Assembly (NCBI GenBank): GCA_964536375.1
Contig: CAZHXF010000048.1
Span: 1-19,992 of the forward strand
Reading direction: 5' to 3'
Length of the DNA stretch: 19,992 bases
Origin: Desulfuromonas sp964536375
GTDB lineage: Bacteria; Desulfobacterota; Desulfuromonadia; Desulfuromonadales; Desulfuromonadaceae
Shown here: positions 1-7,508 of the stretch, one piece after another
Position numbering within the stretch: the first letter of the stretch is position 1
Layout of the letters: the number at the start of each line of letters is the position of its first letter
Translations under genes and position numbers: made by a program
The notes under the pieces: generated by a model
What the model was told of the DNA's origin: nothing
The model's input: only the letters and a program-made list of their open reading frames with translations
Databases searched by the model: none

Positions 1-132
1 CGCCTGCGCGAGAGTGACGACCTTTGTGGCGATAGCGGAAGATTAGTATTAATCAAAAAAAGCATTAAAAGAATGGAATGTTTCATGGGTATCTATTATC
101 TTATGGCAATAAGCAGAATGTTTTCTGCCTAA
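1..132 (+). pseudogene. 3' end of an unknown or decayed gene, possible GGDEF-domain remnant
   Basis: The first forward frame is open from the window edge to a TAA at 130-132. It begins RLRESDDLC, which resembles the stretch just before the signature loop of diguanylate cyclases (typically LRESD-L-C/V-R-x-GGDEF). The GGDEF/GGEEF motif itself is absent: after LC the frame reads GDSGRLVLI and then an unrelated AT-rich tail. This fits a GGDEF gene broken or frameshifted near its active site, but only about 20 residues support it and the upstream part lies outside the window. It could also be an ordinary short C-terminus or chance. No ribosome binding site or internal start suggests an independent gene. 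Confidence 0.25.
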
Positions 133-169
133 TAACGCTCTGGTGCTGAAAAAATGCAGAGGTGATTGT

Positions 170-595
170 ATGAGCATATCTGGGAAAGATGCGGCGGCAA
201 CACGGGTGATAATTTATGAAAAAATAGCTTTCGCTGGCATAATATTATTGATATGGCTTGATGAGGTAATAGATATCCCTTATTTGCTCTTAGGGGCAGA
301 GTCAACACCATTAAACTGGAGGGAATCACTTTTCGAAAGTGTCTGTATCGTAATTCTCGGTGTAGTGATAATACGTTTCACCAATAATATTTTTCACAGG
401 ATGAAATACCTCGAAGGAATACTACCCATATGTGCTTCTTGTAAAAAAATTAGGGATGAAAAAGATAATTGGCAGCAAATTGAAGCATATGTTCGTGACA
501 GGTCTGATGCAGAATTTAGTCATGGAATTTGCCCAGAATGTGCCGAAAAACTGTACCCAGATTTTAATCCTTATAAAAAGAAACTAAACAAATAA
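170..595 (+). CDS. Small two-helix membrane protein with C-terminal double-CxxC module
   Basis: Product of 141 residues. I chose the ATG at 170 because AGAGGTG lies 5 nt upstream; a GTG at 143 in frame has no such site. Visible parts are a short N-terminus, a hydrophobic helix at about 17-37, a loop, a second helix at about 58-78, and a cytoplasmic-looking tail with CASC, then KKIRDEKDNW, then FSHGICPEC and a lysine-rich end. The tail (CxxCKKIR, W-x-x-IE-x-Y, FSHGICPxC) matches a module I know from the extreme C-termini of PAS/kinase/GGDEF proteins in Desulfuromonadia. Here it stands alone on a membrane anchor. Four cysteines in two CxxC pairs suggest a metal or redox site; this is inference. 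No catalytic domain is visible. It converges on glmS. Function unknown. Confidence 0.75.
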   Translation: MSISGKDAAATRVIIYEKIAFAGIILLIWLDEVIDIPYLLLGAESTPLNWRESLFESVCIVILGVVIIRFTNNIFHRMKYLEGILPICASCKKIRDEKDNWQQIEAYVRDRSDAEFSHGICPECAEKLYPDFNPYKKKLNK

Positions 596-664
596 CACAA
601 CCATGATGTTGAACGCACGGCTATAACCGCACAATCATGCTGCCAATTATCACTTATAAAACCA

Positions 665-688
665 CAGTTTAAACCTGAACTGCTTTTT
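665..688 (+). terminator. Weak terminator-like hairpin after the small membrane gene
   Basis: CAGTT at 665-669 pairs with AACTG at 678-682 around an 8-nt loop, followed by C and five T at 684-688. The stem is only 5 bp, so termination would be weak. The same intergenic stretch also holds a longer imperfect dyad with CATGAT at 602-607 and ATCATG at 635-640, and an inner CGG/CCG pair. That dyad lies beyond the glmS stop on the minus strand but lacks a U-tract. Either could separate the two convergent genes. Confidence 0.3.
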
Positions 689-690
689 GC

Positions 691-2520
691 CTATTCCACC
701 GTGACGCTTTTTGCCAGATTGCGTGGTTGATCGACATCGGTCCCCTTATACACCGCAATGTAGTAGGACAACAGCTGCAACGGGATCGAGGTTATTACCG
801 GCATTAAATCATCACAGATGGTGGGCACGGTAAATGCGACATCTGCGGTCTCATTAAAGCATGGGCAGGTGGAATCACTGATAGCGATTATCTGTCCACC
901 ACGGGCACGCACCTCTTCCATATTGGATACCACTTTTTCGAAGGTCTCGTTATGGGGGGCAATAACTACCACCGGCAGATCTTCATCAATTAGGGCAATG
1001 GGTCCATGTTTCATCTCGCCAGCCGGATACCCTTCGGCATGAATGTAGGAGATCTCTTTGAGTTTCAGGGCACCCTCAAGGGCGATAGGATATTGGTTGC
1101 CACGCCCAAGGTAGAGGAAATCGTGCACATGGATAAATTGGCGCGCCGCTTTTTCAATGGCGCTATCCAGCTCCAGCGTTTGTTCAAGTTTGCGCGGCAG
1201 GGTTAGCAGTTCATTGATAAGTTGCTGGTTCTGTGTTTTGTCGATGCGCTGACGCACCCGCGCCAGATGCAGTGCGAACAAAAACAGCGCTACCAGCTGG
1301 GTGGTAAACGCTTTAGTGGAGGCGACACCAATCTCTGGTCCGGCATGGGTATAGATCACCCCTTCACTTTCACGGGCAATGGATGATTCCACCACATTGC
1401 AAATTGCCACCACCTTACCACCACGTTCGTGGGCTTCGCGTAACGCCGCAAGAGTATCTGCTGTTTCACCGCTTTGGCTGATCACCAGCGTCAACGTTTT
1501 GTCACTGACCAGTGGTTGGCGATAGCGGAATTCGCTGGCGATATCAACCTCAACCGGGATACGGGCGTATTTTTCGATAAGAAATTTTCCCACCAGCGCG
1601 GCGTGCCACGAAGTACCACAAGCAACAATGTATAGCCGATCAAAGTCGGCAAGCTGAGCAGCGCTGAGGTTTAATTCACTGAGCACTACCTCATCCTTAG
1701 CCTCATTAATGCGTCCGGCAATGGTGTCGGCAATGGCGCGCGGCTGCTCATAAATTTCCTTGAGCATGAAGTGACGATAGCCACCCTTTTCGGCCATGGT
1801 CGGGCTCCAGGTGATGGTTTTAACCTTTGGAGCAACAGCTTCGCCACTCAGGGTAGTAATCTCCATCTGAGCGCGACTGAACACCACCATTTCGTTGTCG
1901 TTGAGAAAAATCATCTCACGGGTATGACTGAGCATCGCCGGAATATCGGAAGCGACAAAGTACTCCCCGTGACCCTGCCCAATTACCAGAGGCGAACCAG
2001 CTTTGGCGGCAATCATCATATCTGGGCATAGATCGCACACCACGGCGATAGCAAAGGCACCGCGTAATTCATGCAAAGCCAGCCGTACCGCTTGAGGAAA
2101 ACTAGCGCTATTTTTGTAATGATTTTCTATCAGGTGAGCGATGATTTCGCTGTCTGTCTGCGAAAGAAAGTTGTGACCTTTAGCTTCAAGCTGCTGTTTC
2201 AGTTGCAAGTAGTTCTCAATGATTCCGTTGTGAACTACAACAAAATTACCGGCACGATGAGGGTGAGCGTTTGCCGTAGATGGTTTACCATGGGTGGCCC
2301 AGCGTGTATGTCCGATGCCCAGAGTGCCCGGCAGAGGTTGCTGCTGGAGCAATTGCTCCAGATTAACCAGTTTACCCTCGGCGCGCTGAGTATGTAATTC
2401 ACCGTTATGGACAGTGGAAATGCCCGCTGAATCGTAACCACGATATTCCAAACGGCGCAGCCCCTCTAATACCACTGTTGCTGCTGATTTTTCTCCGATA
2501 TAGCCAACAATTCCGCACAT
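691..2520 (-). CDS. glmS: Glutamine--fructose-6-phosphate aminotransferase (isomerizing)
   Basis: Makes glucosamine-6-phosphate from fructose-6-phosphate and glutamine, the entry step to amino-sugar precursors of peptidoglycan and lipopolysaccharide; cytoplasmic. The 609-residue product has the length of the E. coli enzyme. It starts MCGIVGYIG, placing the nucleophile Cys directly after the initiator Met for the N-terminal glutaminase domain (about 1-220, with GHTRWATHG and the later GIIENY). Two SIS sugar-isomerase domains follow; the first carries SQSGETADT. The protein ends in the typical PRNLAKSVTVE. The upstream site is a modest GGTG. It lies 62 bp downstream of glmU on the same strand and is probably cotranscribed with it. 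No glmS ribozyme is seen in that gap, as expected outside Firmicutes. Confidence 0.98.
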   Translation of the reverse strand: MCGIVGYIGEKSAATVVLEGLRRLEYRGYDSAGISTVHNGELHTQRAEGKLVNLEQLLQQQPLPGTLGIGHTRWATHGKPSTANAHPHRAGNFVVVHNGIIENYLQLKQQLEAKGHNFLSQTDSEIIAHLIENHYKNSASFPQAVRLALHELRGAFAIAVVCDLCPDMMIAAKAGSPLVIGQGHGEYFVASDIPAMLSHTREMIFLNDNEMVVFSRAQMEITTLSGEAVAPKVKTITWSPTMAEKGGYRHFMLKEIYEQPRAIADTIAGRINEAKDEVVLSELNLSAAQLADFDRLYIVACGTSWHAALVGKFLIEKYARIPVEVDIASEFRYRQPLVSDKTLTLVISQSGETADTLAALREAHERGGKVVAICNVVESSIARESEGVIYTHAGPEIGVASTKAFTTQLVALFLFALHLARVRQRIDKTQNQQLINELLTLPRKLEQTLELDSAIEKAARQFIHVHDFLYLGRGNQYPIALEGALKLKEISYIHAEGYPAGEMKHGPIALIDEDLPVVVIAPHNETFEKVVSNMEEVRARGGQIIAISDSTCPCFNETADVAFTVPTICDDLMPVITSIPLQLLSYYIAVYKGTDVDQPRNLAKSVTVE

Positions 2521-2582
2521 GTGTTACACCATTTCTGTGAGAGTAGAACTTACACTATGGTTATCTACCGCATAACTCAGCA

Positions 2583-3956
2583 TCAATCTTTCCGTTTGCG
2601 CCAACCGGCAATGATCCGCTGCTCACTGCGGGATAATGCCAGAGCATCGGCAGGGACATCTTTGGTGATGGTAGATCCGGCACCGATCAGACTGTTGCGC
2701 CCAATGGTAACCGGAGCAATAAACTGGGTATCACTGCCGACAAATACGCCGTCTTCGATGATGGTTTTGTGCTTGTTGACACCATCGTAATTACAGGTGA
2801 TGGTGCCACAGCCCAGGTTGACATCGCGCCCCAGTTCGGCATCACCAATATAGGTGAGATGGCTGGCTTGGGAGCGCTCACCGATAATAGATTTTTTGGT
2901 CTCGACAAAATTGCCGATTTTATTGTTGCCGCATAGCACTGTGCCCGGGCGCAGATGAGCCATGGGACCGACTGTAGAATGTTCACCCAGCGCAGAGTCT
3001 TCCAGCGCACTGCTAGCCTTGATGTAACTATGGTCGGCAATGGTGCAGTTATCGATCACAACACCGGTTTCAATGGTGCAATTATTGCCGATGGTAGTGT
3101 TGCCACGCACGTGCGCACCGGGATAGATGGTGGTATCAGCACCAATGACGACACCATCATCAATGTAGGTGGTATCCGGATCTATCAGAGTTACCCCGGC
3201 AACCATGTGCGCGTGATTGATACGAGCGCGTAATATTTTACCCGCCTGCGCCAATTGTACCCGGTCGTTAATACCCATGGCCTCACTGGCATCACCCAAG
3301 GTAGCAGCTACTACTTTACCGCCGCGTAGGCGCGCTAGGGCAATTATATCGGTTAAATAATATTCCCCCTGGGCATTATTGTTGCTCAACTGCTGAATTA
3401 ATTCAAAAGCTAGGGGAGCGGCAAAAGCATAGATACCGGTATTGATCTCTTTAATCTCCCGTTCCTTTATGCTGGCATCTTTTTCTTCTACGATCCGTTC
3501 AACTTCACTCCCACTGCGCACAACTCTTCCATAACCCTGCGGATTATCGACTATAGAGGTGAGGACACTGACATCGGCCTGTGCATTGGCGTGGTCATGC
3601 AACATTTTTTCCAGCGTTTGACGGCGCAATAACGGTACGTCACCACACAATAGCAAAATAGTTCCGGAAAAATCAGCCAGACCAGCCTGAGCTACCTGCA
3701 ACGCGTGGCCAGTGCCCAGCTGTTGCTGTTGCTCGACAAAAACTACATTGTTCCCGGTAAACGCTTGCCGCACGCGCTCGGACTCATGACCTACTACCAT
3801 CACCGTAGATGAACAACCAAGTTCTTGCGCTAGGCGCAATGGATATGCAGCTAAAGGTTTACCAGCAATGGGGTGTAACACTTTAGGACACTCAGACTGC
3901 ATGCGCGTCCCTTTGCCGGCGGCAAGGATAACAGCAGCTAGGTTTTGTATAGGCAT
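2583..3956 (-). CDS. glmU: Bifunctional GlcNAc-1-P uridyltransferase / GlcN-1-P acetyltransferase
   Basis: Catalyses the last two steps to UDP-N-acetylglucosamine: acetylation of glucosamine-1-phosphate, then uridylylation. The product is 457 residues, about the E. coli length. The N-terminal pyrophosphorylase domain shows LAAVILAAGKGTRM followed by PKVLH at about residues 6-28, the nucleotide-binding signature. From about residue 250 on there are many hexapeptide repeats of a left-handed beta helix (for example GNNCTIETGVVIDNC and GCGTITCNYDG), which form the trimeric acetyltransferase. The end GWRKRKD is typical. GAGGGA lies about 7 nt before the ATG. It is first in a glmU-glmS unit; phosphoglucosamine mutase (glmM), needed between the two steps, is not in this window. 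Confidence 0.98.
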   Translation of the reverse strand: MPIQNLAAVILAAGKGTRMQSECPKVLHPIAGKPLAAYPLRLAQELGCSSTVMVVGHESERVRQAFTGNNVVFVEQQQQLGTGHALQVAQAGLADFSGTILLLCGDVPLLRRQTLEKMLHDHANAQADVSVLTSIVDNPQGYGRVVRSGSEVERIVEEKDASIKEREIKEINTGIYAFAAPLAFELIQQLSNNNAQGEYYLTDIIALARLRGGKVVAATLGDASEAMGINDRVQLAQAGKILRARINHAHMVAGVTLIDPDTTYIDDGVVIGADTTIYPGAHVRGNTTIGNNCTIETGVVIDNCTIADHSYIKASSALEDSALGEHSTVGPMAHLRPGTVLCGNNKIGNFVETKKSIIGERSQASHLTYIGDAELGRDVNLGCGTITCNYDGVNKHKTIIEDGVFVGSDTQFIAPVTIGRNSLIGAGSTITKDVPADALALSRSEQRIIAGWRKRKD

Positions 3957-3989
3957 CGTAATCCCTCTTAGATTATGTTAAACTAGCTT

Positions 3990-4018
3990 CTTTTAACTTA
4001 AATGCGCAGATACGTCAA
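3990..4018 (-). promoter_or_regulatory. Predicted sigma-70 promoter for glmU-glmS
   Basis: On the minus strand, TTGACG (complement of 4013-4018) is followed after 17 bp by TAAAAG (complement of 3990-3995). The first hexamer matches the -35 consensus at five of six positions, and the second matches the -10 at four of six. The predicted start would leave a leader of roughly 25-30 nt carrying the GAGGGA ribosome binding site. Confidence 0.5.
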
Positions 4019-4063
4019 GCTGGATACCTGTAGGTATTGGCAATACTGGTACTGCCATCAGCT
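4018..4063 (+). other. Potential three-way-junction fold upstream of the MXAN_5187-like gene
   Basis: Read forward, AGCTG at 4018-4022 can pair with CAGCT at 4059-4063 to close two internal hairpins. One is ATACC 4024-4028 with GGTAT 4033-4037 (loop TGTA, plus a possible G-T pair at 4023/4038). The other is GGCA 4039-4042 with TGCC 4053-4056, extendable through TA/TA past one mismatch. The helices abut with almost no unpaired bases, as in a compact RNA junction. It could be a leader RNA if the forward promoter is further upstream, or a set of DNA dyads used as operators by the divergent genes; it touches the glmU -35. I do not recognise it as a known riboswitch. Confidence 0.35.
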
Positions 4064-4084
4064 GAAAAAATTGGTTGAGACTAG

Positions 4085-4125
4085 CCTCGTGCACAGCACG
4101 ATTTTGCCACATTAATACTCGAGGA
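4085..4125 (+). promoter_or_regulatory. Ribosome binding site of the MXAN_5187-like gene with possible masking helix
   Basis: GAGGA at 4121-4125 lies 10 nt before the ATG at 4136. CCTCG at 4085-4089 is exactly complementary to CGAGG at 4120-4124, which covers most of that site. A competing small hairpin, CGTGC 4088-4092 with GCACG 4096-4100 (loop ACA), uses two of the same bases, so the two folds exclude each other. This is the layout of a translational on/off switch, but all stems are only 5 bp. Confidence 0.3.
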
Positions 4126-4135
4126 CAAGATTTGC

Positions 4136-4669
4136 ATGAATGAACGTGATAATCGGGCAAAAATATCTCAGAGCATTGATGAAATTGACGCGCGCATTAA
4201 CGCCTTACGTATCCATTATGAGCAATACTTCGCCGGTGTGGAAAAACGTGCCCCCATTCGCGAGCAGGAAGATATGGCGCGTGATTTGCGCCACCTCAGT
4301 CAACGTAAAATTATTCAGACCGAATTGCGCTACAGGTTCAACAACCTGGCCAGCCGCTTTCATGTCTATCAAGGTATGTGGGAACGGCTCCAGCGTGAGA
4401 TGGATGAGGGGCGCTTCCAGCGACATAAACATAAAACCAGCCCAGCAGCAATCGTTGATAACGGAGCTACTGAGGTTGAGCGTATCTATAGCGAATACAA
4501 CAAAATCTGTCAGCAATGCCATACTGTAGTTCCGTCACGAGCCCAACTTGAAGCATTCATTCGCCAACAGCGCGACGCTCTTCAGTCGAAATATGGCAAC
4601 GTCCAGTGTCAATTTCAGGTAACCAGTGAAAACGGTAAACCCAAAATCAAAGTCAGCTTAAAGCGATAA
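4136..4669 (+). CDS. MXAN_5187 C-terminal-domain-like protein, function unknown
   Basis: Product of 177 residues, strongly helical and charged, with no signal peptide or membrane segment. Residues 10-95 form a likely coiled-coil/helical bundle (LRIHYEQYFAGVEKR, then TELRYRFNNLASRFHVYQ, then MWERLQREMDEG). A hydrophilic linker and an alpha/beta C-terminus with FQVTSENGKPKIKVSLKR follow. The pattern of a 'YEQYF-GVEKR' segment, an 'LRYRFN' segment and a basic C-terminal strand resembles the MXAN_5187 C-terminal family of myxobacteria and Geobacter relatives. That assignment is from memory, not a search. A CQQCH sequence at 125-129 mimics a c-type heme site, but the protein appears cytoplasmic. 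The stop is 3 bp before the radical SAM start, implying coupled translation. No biochemical role is known to me. Confidence 0.7.
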   Translation: MNERDNRAKISQSIDEIDARINALRIHYEQYFAGVEKRAPIREQEDMARDLRHLSQRKIIQTELRYRFNNLASRFHVYQGMWERLQREMDEGRFQRHKHKTSPAAIVDNGATEVERIYSEYNKICQQCHTVVPSRAQLEAFIRQQRDALQSKYGNVQCQFQVTSENGKPKIKVSLKR

Positions 4670-4672
4670 AAT

Positions 4673-6541
4673 ATGCCATCTGTCTCTATTACATTTGTCA
4701 CGCTGCACGTGCGTGAGTCTGCCCAAGCTGTACCTTTAGCGGCAGCCACCATCGTCGCCGCACTTCCCACCAAACATTGCCCCCAAACACGTTTAGTAGA
4801 TGCGTATCTGACGCAGAGCGATGAGGAGATTCTGGCTAAAGTAATCCAGAATATTCCGGAAATCGCTGAGCATATTCCATGCATATCTTTCAGCCTCTAT
4901 GTGTGGAATAAGCAGCGGACACTCAGCTTGGCTCACAGCCTGCGCCAGCTGTACCCCTGCGCCACGTTGCTGGTGGGCGGACCTGAAGCAACAGCCTGCC
5001 CGCAGTCATTGATCGAACTGCAACTGTTTGATGGGGTTATTGCCGGAGAGGGGGAATTGATTTTCCCGGCTATCATAGAAGCGCTGCTCAATAACCAGCC
5101 TATTCCAGATGCAACACTATCAGCGGCACCGCCTGTTGACATGACTCAACAGGTGTCGCCGTGGCTTAGTGGTATTTTGCAACCGCAGCACGGCGTACTG
5201 TGGGAAACAGCCCGCGGCTGTCCATTCAACTGCGCCTTCTGCTACGATGCGCGGGGTAGTTATGGAGTACGGGAAATCCCGTTGCAGCGGTTAGAACAAG
5301 AGCTTCAGCTGTTCGATCAAGCGAATGTTGCACAGGTATGGGTACTGGATTCCACTTTCAATTATCCCGCTGAGCGCGGGAAAAAACTGTTACGGCTGCT
5401 AGCCAAGTACGCACCTCACTGTCATTTTCATCTTGAGGCTAAGGCAGAATTTCTTGACGAAGAGACCGTTGATCTACTGCAACAAATCAGTTGTTCGGTG
5501 CAGGTCGGGCTGCAATCTTGCCGACCAGCAGTATTGCGACATATAAACCGTACCTTGGATATTAATGTCTTTAGCAGCAAAGTGCAGATGCTCAGCGCAG
5601 CGGGAATAACCTTCGGCATCGATCTGATATATGGTCTGCCCACCGACGATGTGCAGGGCTTACGCGACAGCATAAACTTTGCCCTGCAGTTTTATCCTAA
5701 TCAGATAGAAATCTTCCCTTTAGCGTTACTGCCCGGCACCAAACTTCATGAGGTGAAGGAGCGCTATGCTCTGCAGGCTCAGGAAGAACCACCTTACAAC
5801 GTTATTAGCAGTGCGAGCATGACTGGTGAACAGTTGCTGCAGTGCGATAAATTAGCGGCGGCCACCAGTATATTCTACAACACCGGTCGTGCCATGGCTT
5901 ACTTTTTGCCCTTATGTCAGGCGTGCAACCTGACGGCGCTGGAATTTGTCGAATTTTTTGCCCAGTGGTTGGAATCTGATGGCAAGGACCAAGTGGGTGC
6001 CTGGTGGATGTTAGACTGGTCAGCGCAACAAGTGTTAAACATGCAGCAGCGATTTATCCTTCAGTTATTTGCAACCCATGGAGTAGAGCACTTGAGCTCT
6101 CTGGCGTTGGATGTAATTTTTTTGAATAGCTGTTGGTCCGACACCTTAATAGGCGTTGAAACCGTTGTCCAGCCACAGCTGGTTGAGCAGTTAGATGAAC
6201 AAACACTATTGGAACAACCTTGGCAATTGTCATCAACTGTAAGTATTCAAAAATTTTCCTATCCGATTGATGAATTAAGCTGTATTGATGATTTTGATCT
6301 TATTGAGATGTACGAAACCATGCAGCCATGCGCTTCTACTGGCTTATTTTTGCGTCACGGCGAACAGGTTTTTTGTGAATCCATTGACGATATCTTTGCT
6401 ATCCTGCTAACCGGAAGCAACAACAGCCAAACACCTATCCAGATTCTCGCTTCGTTCGCCGCCGTTCTTAGTCGGCAGGAATGCTTAGAGCTGGTCGCTT
6501 TTGCTGTCAGTGAAGGGCTATTAGTTTCTGAAACAGATTAG
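4673..6541 (+). CDS. B12-binding-domain radical SAM protein
   Basis: Product of 622 residues. Residues 1-150 look like a cobalamin-binding Rossmann domain (LVGGPEAT at about 100-107, then DGVIAGEGE at 120-128). It lacks the DxHxxG motif, so any cobalamin would not have the usual His ligand. Residues about 175-390 form the radical SAM barrel with the 4Fe-4S motif CPFNCAFC (Cys183, Cys187, Cys190), followed by FHLEAKAEF and FGIDLIYGLPTD. The 390-622 tail has no motif I recognise and may set the substrate. The order resembles BchE-type and DUF4080-containing proteins of unknown substrate. The ATG at 4673 has no strong ribosome binding site and follows the previous stop by 3 bp, so translational coupling is likely. 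Its stop overlaps the convergent MshEN gene by 4 bp. Confidence 0.88.
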   Translation: MPSVSITFVTLHVRESAQAVPLAAATIVAALPTKHCPQTRLVDAYLTQSDEEILAKVIQNIPEIAEHIPCISFSLYVWNKQRTLSLAHSLRQLYPCATLLVGGPEATACPQSLIELQLFDGVIAGEGELIFPAIIEALLNNQPIPDATLSAAPPVDMTQQVSPWLSGILQPQHGVLWETARGCPFNCAFCYDARGSYGVREIPLQRLEQELQLFDQANVAQVWVLDSTFNYPAERGKKLLRLLAKYAPHCHFHLEAKAEFLDEETVDLLQQISCSVQVGLQSCRPAVLRHINRTLDINVFSSKVQMLSAAGITFGIDLIYGLPTDDVQGLRDSINFALQFYPNQIEIFPLALLPGTKLHEVKERYALQAQEEPPYNVISSASMTGEQLLQCDKLAAATSIFYNTGRAMAYFLPLCQACNLTALEFVEFFAQWLESDGKDQVGAWWMLDWSAQQVLNMQQRFILQLFATHGVEHLSSLALDVIFLNSCWSDTLIGVETVVQPQLVEQLDEQTLLEQPWQLSSTVSIQKFSYPIDELSCIDDFDLIEMYETMQPCASTGLFLRHGEQVFCESIDDIFAILLTGSNNSQTPIQILASFAAVLSRQECLELVAFAVSEGLLVSETD

Positions 6542-6547
6542 ACTAAT
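6520..6547. other. Dyad spanning two overlapping convergent stop codons
   Basis: ATTAGT 6520-6525 pairs with ACTAAT 6542-6547. Nested inside, TCTG 6527-6530 pairs with CAGA 6534-6537 around AAA. The dyad covers the TAG of the radical SAM gene (6539-6541) and the TAA of the MshEN gene (complement of 6538-6540). There is no run of T on either side, so it is not a classical intrinsic terminator. It may end or protect both transcripts, or be incidental. Confidence 0.3.
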
Positions 6548-7407
6548 GGTTTACTATTTGGCGGAGTAGCCAGGTCATCGTAACTCAGTCGTAGGGCACG
6601 TTTTACCCGCGCCACCAGACGCACGGCATTTATCGGTTTGGCAATAAAATCGATAAAACCCATATCCAGCAGTTTGGCCTCATCCTGCGCTGTCGACTTA
6701 TTGGAATAAGCAATAACAGGTATTTGTTTTGTTGCAGGATTGTTGTGCAGAGTATTAAACAGATCTACACCATTTATCCCCGCCATGGAAACCTCAGCAA
6801 TTACCAAGTGGGGATGTTTCTGACCTACCAGAGTGAGGGCGCCATCCGCCTGCGATGCCTTAATTACTTCAAAGCCCTCATTGCTTAATGCTGCAGCTGT
6901 TACCGATAGTGCCAGCTCCTGATTATCATAAACTAAAACTCGCCACCAATCCCCCTGTGCCGGGGTATCGATGGCCTTTAGGTAGTGCATATTTATTGCA
7001 GCATGGATCTCTTGCGGTGTTGTTAAGTAAGGTATTATGCGCAGCCCGGTACCAAAAGACAGGGTATCCAGTGTTTCCATGTCCAGAGGATTAACCATAG
7101 CCAGATACATGGTTTTGTTCTCTATACGCAAAGGGAAAATCAGCTTTTGGAGAGCTTTCTCACTGTCGACAAGCTCGAGTAATGACTTTGGAAACTCATG
7201 CTGAGAAATGTTTTTAACGGTTTTAAGACCAAACTGGCGCGCTAAAACTAATGCGATATCGCTTTCCGAGATAACCTTCTGCTCCTCTAGGATCTGCCCC
7301 AGACGCTTGCCGCTACGACTTTGCTCTGTCAGGGCCTTTTCTAGCGCTAGTGCATCAATGATTCCTTCTTCTAGCAGTACCTCGCCAAATCTTTTTCGCT
7401 TTGCCAT
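6538..7407 (-). CDS. MshEN (c-di-GMP-binding) domain protein with degenerate receiver domain
   Basis: Product of 289 residues. The N-terminus carries two 24-residue MshEN repeats, 6-29 (RFGEVLLEEG to ALTEQ) and 35-58 (RLGQILEEQK to VLARQ), separated by five residues (SRSGK). That arrangement is the known c-di-GMP-binding signature of GspE/MshE N-domains. The rest of the domain runs to about 145. Residues 156-275 have a CheY-like fold, with Lys257 (FIAKPIN) and Ser235 in place. However, the phosphoacceptor position holds Glu205 (LVIAEVSM), and the acidic pair is Asp161-Asn162. Normal phosphorylation is therefore unlikely, and Glu could mimic the phosphorylated state. There is no output domain. 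Likely role: a c-di-GMP-responsive adaptor (inference). It lies 101 bp downstream of hslO; its own ribosome binding site is weak. Confidence 0.85.
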   Translation of the reverse strand: MAKRKRFGEVLLEEGIIDALALEKALTEQSRSGKRLGQILEEQKVISESDIALVLARQFGLKTVKNISQHEFPKSLLELVDSEKALQKLIFPLRIENKTMYLAMVNPLDMETLDTLSFGTGLRIIPYLTTPQEIHAAINMHYLKAIDTPAQGDWWRVLVYDNQELALSVTAAALSNEGFEVIKASQADGALTLVGQKHPHLVIAEVSMAGINGVDLFNTLHNNPATKQIPVIAYSNKSTAQDEAKLLDMGFIDFIAKPINAVRLVARVKRALRLSYDDLATPPNSKPLV

Positions 7408-7508
7408 AACACACCCGCCGTCATAATAAGGTTAGATTGTTATTTATCGAAAACCGCATGGTCATTATTTATAGCAGGTTATTTGAATTTGTTTAGTGTT
7501 TTTTTATT

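Noticed and set aside
2521..2582. glmS ribozyme upstream of glmS.
   Set aside because: The 62-bp gap is too short for the ribozyme and holds only a small GTGTTACAC dyad; the ribozyme is essentially a Firmicutes feature.
4508..4522. CQQCH in the MXAN_5187-like protein resembles a c-type heme-binding motif.
   Set aside because: The protein has no signal peptide or membrane segment, and heme is attached outside the cytoplasm; a single motif in a helical cytoplasmic protein is most likely chance.
5428..5673. Antisense reading frames inside the radical SAM gene and many similar ones across glmS, glmU and mfd.
   Set aside because: They lie wholly within strongly supported genes, lack ribosome binding sites and show no recognisable protein features.
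7408..7508. Terminator or promoter between hslO and the MshEN gene.
   Set aside because: The gap is AT-rich, with a run of seven T near 7498-7505, but no stem of useful length and no convincing -35/-10 pair on the minus strand.
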